Notes: generated by a model not told the origin, from the letters alone. A stretch of DNA of 5,793 nucleotides from an uncultured Lachnospiraceae bacterium (GCA_910586275.1 CAJUIM010000160.1:1-5793); one strand, 5' to 3'. Shown: positions 1 through 5,793, numbered from the stretch's first letter. Program-made: numbers and translations.

Positions 1-192
1 AAAACTCGCGCACGGGCGTCCGCCTCCCAACATTACATTCAGGCTGAACTGTTACCTTTTGAGACATGCCTTCTCATTGTTCTGTAATTATCTTGCATTT
101 CCCCATAATTATCTTATATTTCCCTATAAAAACCCCAAAAAGGCGTGATAATCAAACTGCAGGAAAACAGATTTATGGCCGAATTGCCGCCC
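1..192. other. Gene-free left flank, possibly intergenic repeat-derived
   Basis: I see no supported gene here. The plus-strand frame from base 1 is open for 28 codons to a TAA at 85-87, but it has no recognisable product and no start, so it could be either the tail of a gene outside the window or chance. The first 60 bases are GC-rich, while the following 80 are AT-rich and contain a short tandem duplication. Taken with the long inverted repeat that follows, the stretch reads like non-coding, repeat-derived intergenic DNA. That origin is an inference. No convincing promoter or terminator was found. Confidence 0.4.
85..126. repeat. Degenerate tandem repeat, two 21-bp units
   Basis: Two adjacent 21-base units (85-105 and 106-126) agree at 18 of 21 positions; both begin TAATTATCTT and then run through ATTTCCC to a final A. 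The differences are G/A, C/T and C/T. The unit length is two helical turns, so a protein-binding tandem site is possible, but simple duplication within a repeat element explains it equally well. Confidence 0.6.
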
Positions 193-292
193 TAGAACGT
201 GTTTGAACATTGCTTTCTAGCAGATATGCGTCACAAATCTCCCACAAATTGTGTCCCACATCTGCCGGAAAGCAATGTTCAAACACGCTCTA
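193..292. repeat. 100-nt near-perfect inverted repeat (MITE/REP-like hairpin)
   Basis: Bases 193-292 fold on themselves without any insertion or deletion: position n pairs with 485 minus n. The arms 198-217 and 268-287 are perfectly complementary over 20 bp. Pairing continues inward with scattered mismatches (for example 226/259, 229/256 and 231/254) to CACAA (232-236) pairing with TTGTG (249-253), leaving a small loop. Outside the core, 193-196 pairs with 289-292. No T-run follows the stem on either strand, so it is not a standard intrinsic terminator. It begins 30 nt beyond the stop codon of the mscS gene and would be transcribed as a 3' hairpin if that transcript reads through. The size, indel-free symmetry and lack of coding capacity suggest a miniature inverted-repeat or REP-type dispersed element; copies elsewhere in the genome cannot be checked from this window. 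Confidence 0.75.
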
Positions 293-322
293 TAACAAAT
301 TCAGCCATAGATCATAAAAGCA

Positions 323-1213
323 TCATCTCTCTGCACAGTCTCCATGCCCTTTCAGATGTACATCCATCTGCGGATAAGGAATGGCAACCCCGGCTTCCTC
401 CAATGCATATTTCACATTTTCCGTCACACGCCATTTCCCCTGCCAATAACCGTCCATGGAAAACCAACAGCGAATCCCCATATTCACTGCACTTTCCCCC
501 AGTTCATCCACATACACAAAATGGTCTTTTTCTTTCAGGACAGCCTCGTCCGCATCCAAAACCCTCTGCATTGCCTCTTTGGCCAGCCGGATATCCGAAT
601 CATAAGAGATTCCCACGATAATATCCATCCTCCTGCTGTCACAGGCCGTCACATTCGTCAGGCTGGAATTGGCAAGAGTTCCGTTCGGAAGGACAATCAC
701 CTTATTATCCGGCGTGGTGAGTTTCGTATAGAAAAGTTCTATCGTCGTTACCGTCCCTTCGTTTCCGCCGGCATCCTCTTTAATATAATCCCCTACTTTA
801 AACGGCTTCAGCAGTAAGATCAGCACTCCGCCTACGAAATTTGCCAGACTTCCCTGAATCGCAAGGCCGATTGCCACGCCGGCAGATCCCAGCAGGGCCA
901 GAATGCTTGCCGCATCCAGCCCAAACCCAGAAGCAATCGTAATAATCAGCAGCACATACAGCGATGCCTTTACAAAAGAGTCCGCAAACTGTATGACCCC
1001 TTTGTCCGCATTCCCCCGCTGCAGCGAATTTTTCAGAATCTTACGGATTAATTTAATAAGCTGGATACCGATAATCAGCACTATGACGGAAAGAAGTACC
1101 CTTACACCTAAGTTCCATGCTTTTTCCGGCAGTTCTTCCAAAAACTGCTCTATTACCCCAATATCTATTTCATCTTCCGCACCAAGTGTCATTAACATTT
1201 TCAGATACTCCAT
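323..1213 (-). CDS. mscS: MscS-family small-conductance mechanosensitive channel
   Basis: This gene encodes a 296-residue inner-membrane channel of the MscS family, which opens under membrane tension and lets small solutes escape during hypo-osmotic shock. About 30 amphipathic N-terminal residues precede three hydrophobic segments, at roughly 33-58, 78-98 and 100-137. The third is the Gly/Ala-rich pore helix of the family, with LLGSAGVAIGLAIQGSLANF at about 107-126 and the hinge-type Gln-Gly pair at 120-121, leading into KPFKVGDYI at 136-144. The soluble domain follows, with a beta-domain stretch including VLPNG (174-178) and an alpha/beta C-terminal part. The length is close to the E. coli channel (286), so it is a minimal MscS without extra domains. 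The ATG at 1213 is preceded by AGGAG with six bases between. The gene starts 25 nt after the glgB stop with no terminator between, so co-transcription with glgB is likely. Family assignment is secure; gating properties cannot be read from sequence. Confidence 0.95.
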   Translation of the reverse strand: MEYLKMLMTLGAEDEIDIGVIEQFLEELPEKAWNLGVRVLLSVIVLIIGIQLIKLIRKILKNSLQRGNADKGVIQFADSFVKASLYVLLIITIASGFGLDAASILALLGSAGVAIGLAIQGSLANFVGGVLILLLKPFKVGDYIKEDAGGNEGTVTTIELFYTKLTTPDNKVIVLPNGTLANSSLTNVTACDSRRMDIIVGISYDSDIRLAKEAMQRVLDADEAVLKEKDHFVYVDELGESAVNMGIRCWFSMDGYWQGKWRVTENVKYALEEAGVAIPYPQMDVHLKGHGDCAER

Positions 1214-1238
1214 TTCCTACTCCTGAAAGTATTATTTT

Positions 1239-3986
1239 TTATTTCTTTTTACCGGAAGTACGTCCCGCTTGTTTCGCCGCTCCTTTTTTTGCGTTTCCTC
1301 TCTTTGCCGTTCCCTTTTTTTCCGAACTATTCTCCGCCGCCCTATTTACCGCGTTTTCGTCCTTCCGTTCTTCCTTTCCTATGACTTCTTTCTCCGCGTT
1401 TTTTTCCTTTAATGCCTCATCCTCTGCAGCTTCTGCCGTTTTGCCCTTTACGGCTTCTTCCGCTTTCCCTGCAGGCTCTCCGGATGATTTCCTTTCCTCT
1501 TCTGCCCTTCTTGCCGCTTCTTTTTCCGCAGCTTCCCTGCTTTCCTCCCTTACTCTCTCTTCCTCTTCCTCTGCGGCTTTTGCCTCTTTCAGCATCTGCT
1601 CTGCACGCTTTTTCGCTTCTTCTGCCTCTTTCAGCGCTTTCTCTGCCTCCGCTTTCTTATCCAGCCGCTCCTGCTCCAAGGCCGCTATCCTTTCCTGACG
1701 TTCCCGTTCCAAAGCCTCCTCTTTCTCCCGGCGCAGAATCTCCGCCCTCTTTCTGGCAATTTCTGCCTTCTCTTCTTCCGTATACGGCGTATAAGCAAAT
1801 ATACTGATGGAGAGAGGTGCGCTTACCACTTGGATGGAAGCCGGCTTCCCGTCATATTCCCCCTCTTCCGAACAGATTATTCCCGCATTCACCATGCCCT
1901 GGCCGCCGAACTCTTTATCGTCCGTATTCAGGATTTCCCTGTATTTGCCCTCATAAGGCACCCCAATGGTAAACTCCTTGCCCACATTGGCAAAATTGGC
2001 AACCGCCACCAAGGTTTCCTCCTCTTTCCCGGTTTTCCGCATAAACGCCAACATGCAGTCATTGGCGCGGATGCAGTTAATCCACTCAAAGCCATCCCAG
2101 GAAGAATCGCAGCGGTACATGGCCGGATGGGTGGTATATAAACGGTTCAGTGCCTTTACCAGCTTCTGCACCCCTTTGTGGCTGTCAAACTGCACCAGCC
2201 CCCATTCCACTTCCCTTGTCTCGTTCCACTCATCGAATTCCGCGATATCCTGCCCCATGAAAAGCAGTTTCCGGCCGGGATGCAGCATCATATAAGCATA
2301 GGTCAGACGCAGATTGGCAAATTTGTCCTTAATCTCACCGGGCATTTTTCCAATCAGCGTCCCCTTCCCATGGACTACTTCATCATGGGAAAAGACAAGC
2401 ATGAAATTCTCACTGTAAGCATAAATCATGCTGAACGTCAGTTCATTATGGTGGTGCGCACGGAAATAAGGGTCAAAGGCAATATAACCCAAATAATCAT
2501 TCATCCAGCCCATATTCCATTTTATGTCAAAGCCAAGCCCGTTATCCTCCACATCTCCCGTAACTTTCGGCCATGCGGTGGATTCCTCGGCAATCATCAG
2601 CACGCCGGGATTCCGTCTTTTCACTACGGAATTCAAATGTTTCAGCAATTCCACCGCTTCCAGATTCTCATGGCCTCCGTACATATTAGCCACCCACTGT
2701 CCGTCACTCTTTCCGTAATCCAAATAGAGCATGGATGCCACCGCATCCATACGGATTCCGTCCGCATGGTACTGCTCAATCCAGTAAAGGGCATTGGCAA
2801 TCAGATAATTGGAAACCTGCGGCCTGCCGTAATTATAAATCAATGTCCCCCAATGAGGATGGGATCCTTTCCTCGGATCTTGATGCTCATAGAGACAGGT
2901 CCCGTCAAAATTGGATAGCCCGTAAGTATCCCTCGGGAAATGCGCCGGCACCCAATCCAGAATAACGCCGATGCCTGCCTTGTGCATCTCATTCATGAAA
3001 TATTTAAAATCTTCGTTCGTGCCATATCTGGAAGTAGGCGCATAATAGCCAATCACCTGATATCCCCAAGAACCGTCAAACGGATGTTCCATCACGGGCA
3101 TCAGTTCTATATGTGTGTAGCCCATCTCCTTCACATACTCGGCCACCAAGGGAGCAAGTTCCCTGTAATTCAGATAACTGCCGTCCTCTGCCTGCTTAAA
3201 GGAACCGAGGTACAGTTCATAAATGCTGATGGGACTGTCTTTCCCCTGCCGTTCCTTCCTGCCGGCTATCCACTCGTCATCCTCCCATTTTACCTCCAGG
3301 CTGTCTGCCGCTGCCCGAACCACGGAAGCCGTATCCGGCCGCAGCTGCTGGCCGAACGCATACGGGTCTGCCTTTAAGAATGTCAGTCCTCCCTTTGCTT
3401 TGATCTCAAACTTATAATTATCCCCTACCTTCACATCCGGAATGAATATCTCAAAAATGCCGGAATCTTTCAGCCTGCGCATCTGATGCACCCTGCCGTC
3501 CCAGCCGTTGAAATCCCCTACGGTGCTGACCCTCACCGCATTAGGTGCCCATACCGCAAAGCAGACACCCGACACTCCGTCTATTTCCATAGGGTGCGCT
3601 CCCAATTTTTCATAAACCGTATAATGAATTCCCGCGGCAAACTTTTCCATATCGCTGTCCGTAATCTGGGACGGGAAATTATACGCATCCTTTATTTTTT
3701 TCAGGCTTCCGTCTTCATACTCCGCAATATATTCATAGGAAAACTTTGTCTTGCCCGGAACCAAGGCCACAAAAAATCCCTCTTCGTCCGCCTGTTCCAT
3801 TTCATAGTTTTTCTTGTCCTTCTTATTCTGAAGTATCACGCTTTTGGCTCCCGGCAGAAATGCCTGAACCAACGTATTTCCCCCTGTCACATGGGGGCCC
3901 AGCAGGCGGTGCGGGTCATCCGATTCCGAATAAATGATTTCTTCTATTTCCGGCCAGTTCATTAATTTATACAGTTTATTATCCAT
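1239..3986 (-). CDS. glgB: 1,4-alpha-glucan branching enzyme with long charged C-terminal extension
   Basis: Glycogen branching enzyme (EC 2.4.1.18, GH13 family): it cuts an alpha-1,4 glucan and rejoins the piece through an alpha-1,6 bond. The chosen start gives 915 residues. An N-terminal module (about 24-105, with DPHRLLGPH) is followed by a CBM48 module (about 122-220, with FAVWAPNA and VGDFNGWD) and a GH13 barrel. Barrel motifs seen are DWVPAHF (344-350), DGIRMDAVASM with predicted nucleophile Asp414, MIAEEST with acid/base Glu467, and FSHDEV with Asp535, so all three catalytic residues are present. The enzyme proper ends near 735, about the usual full length. Residues 736-915 are an extra Glu/Lys/Arg/Ala-rich segment ending in a basic tail. 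An in-frame TTG at 4010 and ATG at 3998 would add 8 or 4 residues, but only the ATG at 3986 has a well-spaced GGGAG, and the protein then begins MDNKLYKLMNWPEIE, as I expect for clostridial GlgB. It lies between a DUF1015 gene and mscS on the same strand. Confidence 0.96.
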   Translation of the reverse strand: MDNKLYKLMNWPEIEEIIYSESDDPHRLLGPHVTGGNTLVQAFLPGAKSVILQNKKDKKNYEMEQADEEGFFVALVPGKTKFSYEYIAEYEDGSLKKIKDAYNFPSQITDSDMEKFAAGIHYTVYEKLGAHPMEIDGVSGVCFAVWAPNAVRVSTVGDFNGWDGRVHQMRRLKDSGIFEIFIPDVKVGDNYKFEIKAKGGLTFLKADPYAFGQQLRPDTASVVRAAADSLEVKWEDDEWIAGRKERQGKDSPISIYELYLGSFKQAEDGSYLNYRELAPLVAEYVKEMGYTHIELMPVMEHPFDGSWGYQVIGYYAPTSRYGTNEDFKYFMNEMHKAGIGVILDWVPAHFPRDTYGLSNFDGTCLYEHQDPRKGSHPHWGTLIYNYGRPQVSNYLIANALYWIEQYHADGIRMDAVASMLYLDYGKSDGQWVANMYGGHENLEAVELLKHLNSVVKRRNPGVLMIAEESTAWPKVTGDVEDNGLGFDIKWNMGWMNDYLGYIAFDPYFRAHHHNELTFSMIYAYSENFMLVFSHDEVVHGKGTLIGKMPGEIKDKFANLRLTYAYMMLHPGRKLLFMGQDIAEFDEWNETREVEWGLVQFDSHKGVQKLVKALNRLYTTHPAMYRCDSSWDGFEWINCIRANDCMLAFMRKTGKEEETLVAVANFANVGKEFTIGVPYEGKYREILNTDDKEFGGQGMVNAGIICSEEGEYDGKPASIQVVSAPLSISIFAYTPYTEEEKAEIARKRAEILRREKEEALERERQERIAALEQERLDKKAEAEKALKEAEEAKKRAEQMLKEAKAAEEEEERVREESREAAEKEAARRAEEERKSSGEPAGKAEEAVKGKTAEAAEDEALKEKNAEKEVIGKEERKDENAVNRAAENSSEKKGTAKRGNAKKGAAKQAGRTSGKKK

Positions 3987-4077
3987 ATGCGCTCCCATCC
4001 TCGTTCCCAATAACGATTATCTTTCCTTATTTTATCTTATTTTCTTTCTATTTTCTGTACATCCTTTTACATCCCTT
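3987..4077 (-). other. Purine-rich 91-nt spacer before glgB
   Basis: Read on the minus strand, this spacer between the DUF1015 stop and the glgB start is nearly all A and G in its first half and contains GGGATGTAAAAGGATGTA, a short direct repeat. There is no stem followed by a T-run, so no intrinsic terminator. A weak -10-like TAAAAT is present within GATAAAATAAGG, but I see no matching -35 box. It most likely is read through as part of one transcript; an internal weak promoter cannot be excluded. Confidence 0.4.
3992..3996 (-). promoter_or_regulatory. Ribosome binding site that fixes the glgB start
   Basis: On the minus strand GGGAG lies five bases before the ATG at 3986. The upstream alternatives are poorer: the ATG at 3998 directly abuts a GAGG with no spacing, and the TTG at 4010 has no purine-rich site at a suitable distance. 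This favours the 915-residue protein. Confidence 0.65.
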
Positions 4078-5313
4078 TTAAATCCGATGGATAAACAGGC
4101 CGCTCCGCAGCTTCGGCTCAAACCATGTGGATTTAGGCGGCATCAGCATTCCGGCATCGGATACCGCGAACAGTTCCCGTATGGAAGTAGGGTACATGGA
4201 AAATGCCGCTTTACAGTCCGTATGCACTCTCCGCTCCAACTCCCCAAGCCCTCGGATTCCTCCCACAAAATCAATCCGCTGATCCGTTTTCGGATCCTGT
4301 ATGCCAAGCACCGGAGCCAGCAGCCGTTCCTGCAGCACTGCCACATCCAATGCCGCTGCCGGATCGGTTCCGCAAGGAGGTTCCTTTAAGGACAGACGGT
4401 ACCACCGCTTCCCAAGATACATGCCAAAAGTCCCTTTCCGTTCCGGTCTGTATGGTTCCTCCCCCATATCTTCCAAACGGAAAGATTCTGCCACACGTCT
4501 CAGGAATTCCTCCTCCCCCAATCCGTTCAGATCCTTTATCACCCGGTTATAATCCATGATCATCAGCTGATCGTCGGGGAAAAGCACTGCCAGAAAATAG
4601 TTAAATTCCTCTTTCCCTGAATAATCCGGCATAGCATTCCTCCGTTTCTGTGAAGCCTTTACTGCCGAGGCACATCTATGATGCCCGTCCGCAATATAAA
4701 TATGTTTCACCTTCACAAAAGCTTCCTTAATTTTTCCCACATCTTCCGCATCCATAATGCGCCATACCCTGTGGGCTATGCCGTCCGGCGGGACAAAATC
4801 ATAAAACGGCGCGCCTGCCCGCACCTTTTCCACCACTTCGTTAATTGCAGGCTGCGAACGGTAAGCAAGAAAAATCGGCCCGGTCTGTGCCTGACAGACA
4901 TCCACATGGCGGATCCGGTCCCTTTCCTTATCCTCCCTGGTATTCTCATGCTTCCTGATCACCTGCCCGATATAGTCGTCCACCGAAGCACAAGCCGCAA
5001 TCCCCACTTGGGACCTGCCGTCCATCACCAGTTCGTAAACATAATAACAGTCCTGCTTTTCTTCTACAAAATCCCCATGTTCCACCATTTCCCAAAGAAG
5101 ATCGTGCGCTTTTTCATACACGCAATCCGCATACATATCCACCTCATCGGGAAACTGTGTCTCAGCCCGGTCAATCCGCAGAAAAGAAAGCGGTTCCCGC
5201 ATCACTTCCCGTTTTGCCTCTTCCCTGCTGTAAACATCATAGGGAAGCGCGGCAATCCTGCCCTCCAAGCCGCTTCTGGGCCGGATTGCTTTAAAGGGTT
5301 TTACATCTGCCAT
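4078..5313 (-). CDS. DUF1015-family protein, function unknown
   Basis: A 411-residue protein with the hallmarks of the DUF1015 family: the N-terminal VKPFKAIRP with AALPYDVYSREEA (4-33), PLSFLRID (41-48), KHENTREDKERDRIRHVD (121-138), TGPIFLAY (144-151), HIYIADGHHRCASA (204-217), NYFLAVLFPDDQL (238-250) and the C-terminal MPPKSTWFEPKLRSGLF (391-407). It has no signal peptide or membrane segment, so it should be cytoplasmic. In many clostridia the family is found beside serA and serC (serine biosynthesis); here those genes are not in view and the neighbour is glgB. The ADGHHR motif (208-213) resembles the DGHHR motif of ParB-fold free-serine kinases such as archaeal SerK, which is the only mechanistic hint I can offer and is inference. 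The ATG at 5313 is preceded by GAGGA with eight bases between. This is the promoter-proximal gene of the presumed three-gene unit. The length is typical and nothing suggests truncation. Confidence 0.93.
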   Translation of the reverse strand: MADVKPFKAIRPRSGLEGRIAALPYDVYSREEAKREVMREPLSFLRIDRAETQFPDEVDMYADCVYEKAHDLLWEMVEHGDFVEEKQDCYYVYELVMDGRSQVGIAACASVDDYIGQVIRKHENTREDKERDRIRHVDVCQAQTGPIFLAYRSQPAINEVVEKVRAGAPFYDFVPPDGIAHRVWRIMDAEDVGKIKEAFVKVKHIYIADGHHRCASAVKASQKRRNAMPDYSGKEEFNYFLAVLFPDDQLMIMDYNRVIKDLNGLGEEEFLRRVAESFRLEDMGEEPYRPERKGTFGMYLGKRWYRLSLKEPPCGTDPAAALDVAVLQERLLAPVLGIQDPKTDQRIDFVGGIRGLGELERRVHTDCKAAFSMYPTSIRELFAVSDAGMLMPPKSTWFEPKLRSGLFIHRI

Positions 5314-5343
5314 TTTATTTATCCTCGCGTATTTGTAATATGA

Positions 5344-5373
5344 TATAGCATTATTCTAACAAATTAAGCTATA
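5344..5373. promoter_or_regulatory. Imperfect 30-bp palindrome, possible operator
   Basis: Two 12-base half-sites, 5344-5355 and 5362-5373, are inverted copies matching at 10 of 12 positions, with TATAGC outermost and ATT innermost, around a six-base centre. It covers the likely -10 box of the minus-strand promoter, where a repressor would block the DUF1015-glgB-mscS unit. The region is AT-rich, so chance symmetry remains possible. Confidence 0.35.
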
Positions 5374-5381
5374 CAGCACAA
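5353..5381 (-). promoter_or_regulatory. Candidate sigma-A promoter for the DUF1015-glgB-mscS unit
   Basis: On the minus strand an extended -10, TG-T-TAGAAT (5361-5353), matches the consensus TGnTATAAT in five of six hexamer bases plus the TG. Seventeen bases upstream lies TTGTGC (5381-5376), a weak -35. A better -35-like TTGACG sits slightly further upstream (5388-5383) but is 24 bases from this -10; it could pair instead with TAATTT at 16-base spacing. Transcription from the extended -10 would give a leader of roughly 30 bases before the DUF1015 start. Confidence 0.45.
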
Positions 5382-5398
5382 GCGTCAAGTGATAAAAT
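5370..5398 (+). promoter_or_regulatory. Candidate promoter for the 93-residue protein gene
   Basis: TATACA (5370-5375, four of six to TTGACA) and TAAAAT (5393-5398, five of six to TATAAT) are 17 bases apart, giving a leader of about 45 bases. It overlaps the opposing minus-strand promoter boxes, so the two divergent genes may compete or be co-regulated. Other AT-rich hexamers nearby (TAATAT at 5426-5431) lack a good -35. Confidence 0.35.
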
Positions 5399-5436
5399 AA
5401 TTTTAAAGTTGGAAAGAATCCGCAATAATATAAGAC

Positions 5437-5443
5437 GAGGAGG
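5437..5443 (+). promoter_or_regulatory. Strong ribosome binding site of the 93-residue protein
   Basis: GAGGAGG ends eight bases before the ATG at 5452. It is the strongest Shine-Dalgarno match in the window and decides that the plus-strand frame is the gene rather than the opposing open frame (5403-5684 on the minus strand). Confidence 0.8.
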
Positions 5444-5451
5444 CTTTACGG

Positions 5452-5733
5452 ATGACAGACGAGCATAAGATTATTTGGGAGAGAATCAGCGCATATGCGG
5501 AAGAGGCTTTGAAAGATATCGATCCGCAGAAAACACAGGTTTCGGTACAGTTGGATGCACTGCGGCCGATTTTAGAAGAGATTGCCGGCGAGAAAGGAGT
5601 TTCCCTGGAAGATATGTTTATCCTATATATGGACTTGGCCAGCGAAGCAGGCGTGGAAGCCGAAGCAAAGTTCCAGGAAAGCATGGAGGAAGGCGGAAAC
5701 GGATTTTCGCATATGGCAAACCGGCTGCAGTAG
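5452..5733 (+). CDS. Small acidic hypothetical protein, 93 residues
   Basis: I do not recognise this protein. It is soluble-looking, with no signal peptide, membrane segment or cysteine, and is strongly acidic: about 20 Asp/Glu against 8 Lys/Arg. Predicted by eye it is mostly helical, with an amphipathic N-terminal helix (about 5-21), a short Pro-broken linker (DIDPQKTQ, 22-29), a second helix (33-47), then SLEDMFILYMDLASEAGVEAE (51-71) and a glycine-containing tail (81-84) with a polar end. This resembles a small helical-bundle or partner-binding protein, but no function follows. The ATG start is well supported by GAGGAGG, and TAG at 5731-5733 closes the frame. It is transcribed away from the DUF1015 gene, with 138 bases between the two starts. 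Confidence 0.8.
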   Translation: MTDEHKIIWERISAYAEEALKDIDPQKTQVSVQLDALRPILEEIAGEKGVSLEDMFILYMDLASEAGVEAEAKFQESMEEGGNGFSHMANRLQ

Positions 5734-5754
5734 ATCCCTCAAGGTCTGAAAAAC

Positions 5755-5776
5755 GGCATGGCTGAAAACCAATGCC
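5755..5776 (+). terminator. Weak hairpin downstream of the small gene
   Basis: GGCAT (5755-5759) pairs with ATGCC (5772-5776), and an inner GG (5760-5761) pairs with CC (5769-5770) with one bulged A around a CTGAAAA loop. It lies 21 bases after the TAG stop. The following bases are AT-rich (ATTTATATT) but not a true T-run, so terminator activity is uncertain. Confidence 0.3.
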
Positions 5777-5793
5777 ATTTATATTCACATAGG

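Noticed and set aside
1..60. CRISPR-like or attachment-site repeats at the left end
   Set aside because: There is only a tiny GGCG/CGCC stem (15-24) and no regularly spaced repeats or neighbouring cas, integrase or tRNA sequence.
193..292. Inverted repeat as a Rho-independent terminator of the mscS transcript
   Set aside because: No T-run follows the stem in either direction and the stem is far longer than a usual terminator; a role in transcript 3' ends stays possible but not as a standard intrinsic terminator.
1117..1698. Plus-strand open frame rich in Ser, Phe and Ala opposite the glgB extension
   Set aside because: It is the antisense shadow of the purine-rich Glu/Lys/Ala coding strand, which gives few stops on the complement. 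It has no ribosome binding site and overlaps the end of two well-supported genes.
2178..2918. 246-residue plus-strand open frame inside glgB
   Set aside because: It is fully antisense to the catalytic barrel of GlgB, whose motifs are intact, and its translation shows no recognisable family.
3987..4010. Longer GlgB starting at TTG (4010) or ATG (3998)
   Set aside because: Neither has a well-spaced ribosome binding site, and the extra residues MGTRMGAH do not resemble the expected start of the family; the ATG at 3986 fits better.
4678..5343. 221-residue plus-strand open frame opposite DUF1015
   Set aside because: It is antisense to conserved DUF1015 motifs and its His/Phe/Pro-rich composition is typical of complement-strand reading.
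5403..5684. 93-residue minus-strand open frame overlapping the small acidic gene
   Set aside because: It lacks a good ribosome binding site, whereas the plus-strand frame has GAGGAGG at ideal spacing and a plausible protein composition.

Overview
The window looks like chromosomal DNA from an anaerobic Firmicute of the Clostridia, most likely Lachnospiraceae. The reasons are the mixed base composition, strong AGGAGG-type ribosome binding sites, a DUF1015-family gene, and a two-module GlgB whose closest look-alikes, as far as I recall, are in gut clostridia. No tRNA, rRNA, CRISPR array, transposase or phage gene is visible.

Layout, left to right. Positions 1-322 carry no gene. This stretch holds a degenerate 21-bp tandem duplication (85-126) and a 100-nt, indel-free inverted repeat (193-292) whose outer arms are perfect over 20 bp; it looks like a MITE-like or REP-like dispersed element. 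Positions 323-5313 carry three genes, all on the minus strand and probably one transcription unit read right to left: a DUF1015-family protein (5313-4078), the glycogen branching enzyme GlgB (3986-1239) and an MscS-type mechanosensitive channel (1213-323). The DUF1015 and glgB genes are separated by a 91-nt purine-rich spacer without a terminator, and glgB and mscS by only 25 nt. Positions 5314-5451 are a divergent AT-rich control region with promoter-like boxes on both strands and an imperfect 30-bp palindrome. On the other side, 5452-5733 (plus strand) encodes a 93-residue acidic protein of unknown function with an excellent ribosome binding site.

GlgB is the only gene with a firm metabolic role: it introduces alpha-1,6 branches into glycogen. 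Its most notable feature is a C-terminal addition of about 180 residues after the normal end of the enzyme, a charged Glu/Lys/Arg/Ala coiled-coil-like segment ending in a lysine-rich tail with a five-residue tandem repeat. The MscS channel would release solutes on hypo-osmotic shock. DUF1015 has no function I can assign firmly; its ADGHHR motif resembles the ParB/SerK-type motif, so a small-molecule kinase role is a speculation worth testing. No other glycogen gene (glgC, glgD, glgA, glgP) is in view, so this glgB appears detached from a classical glycogen operon.
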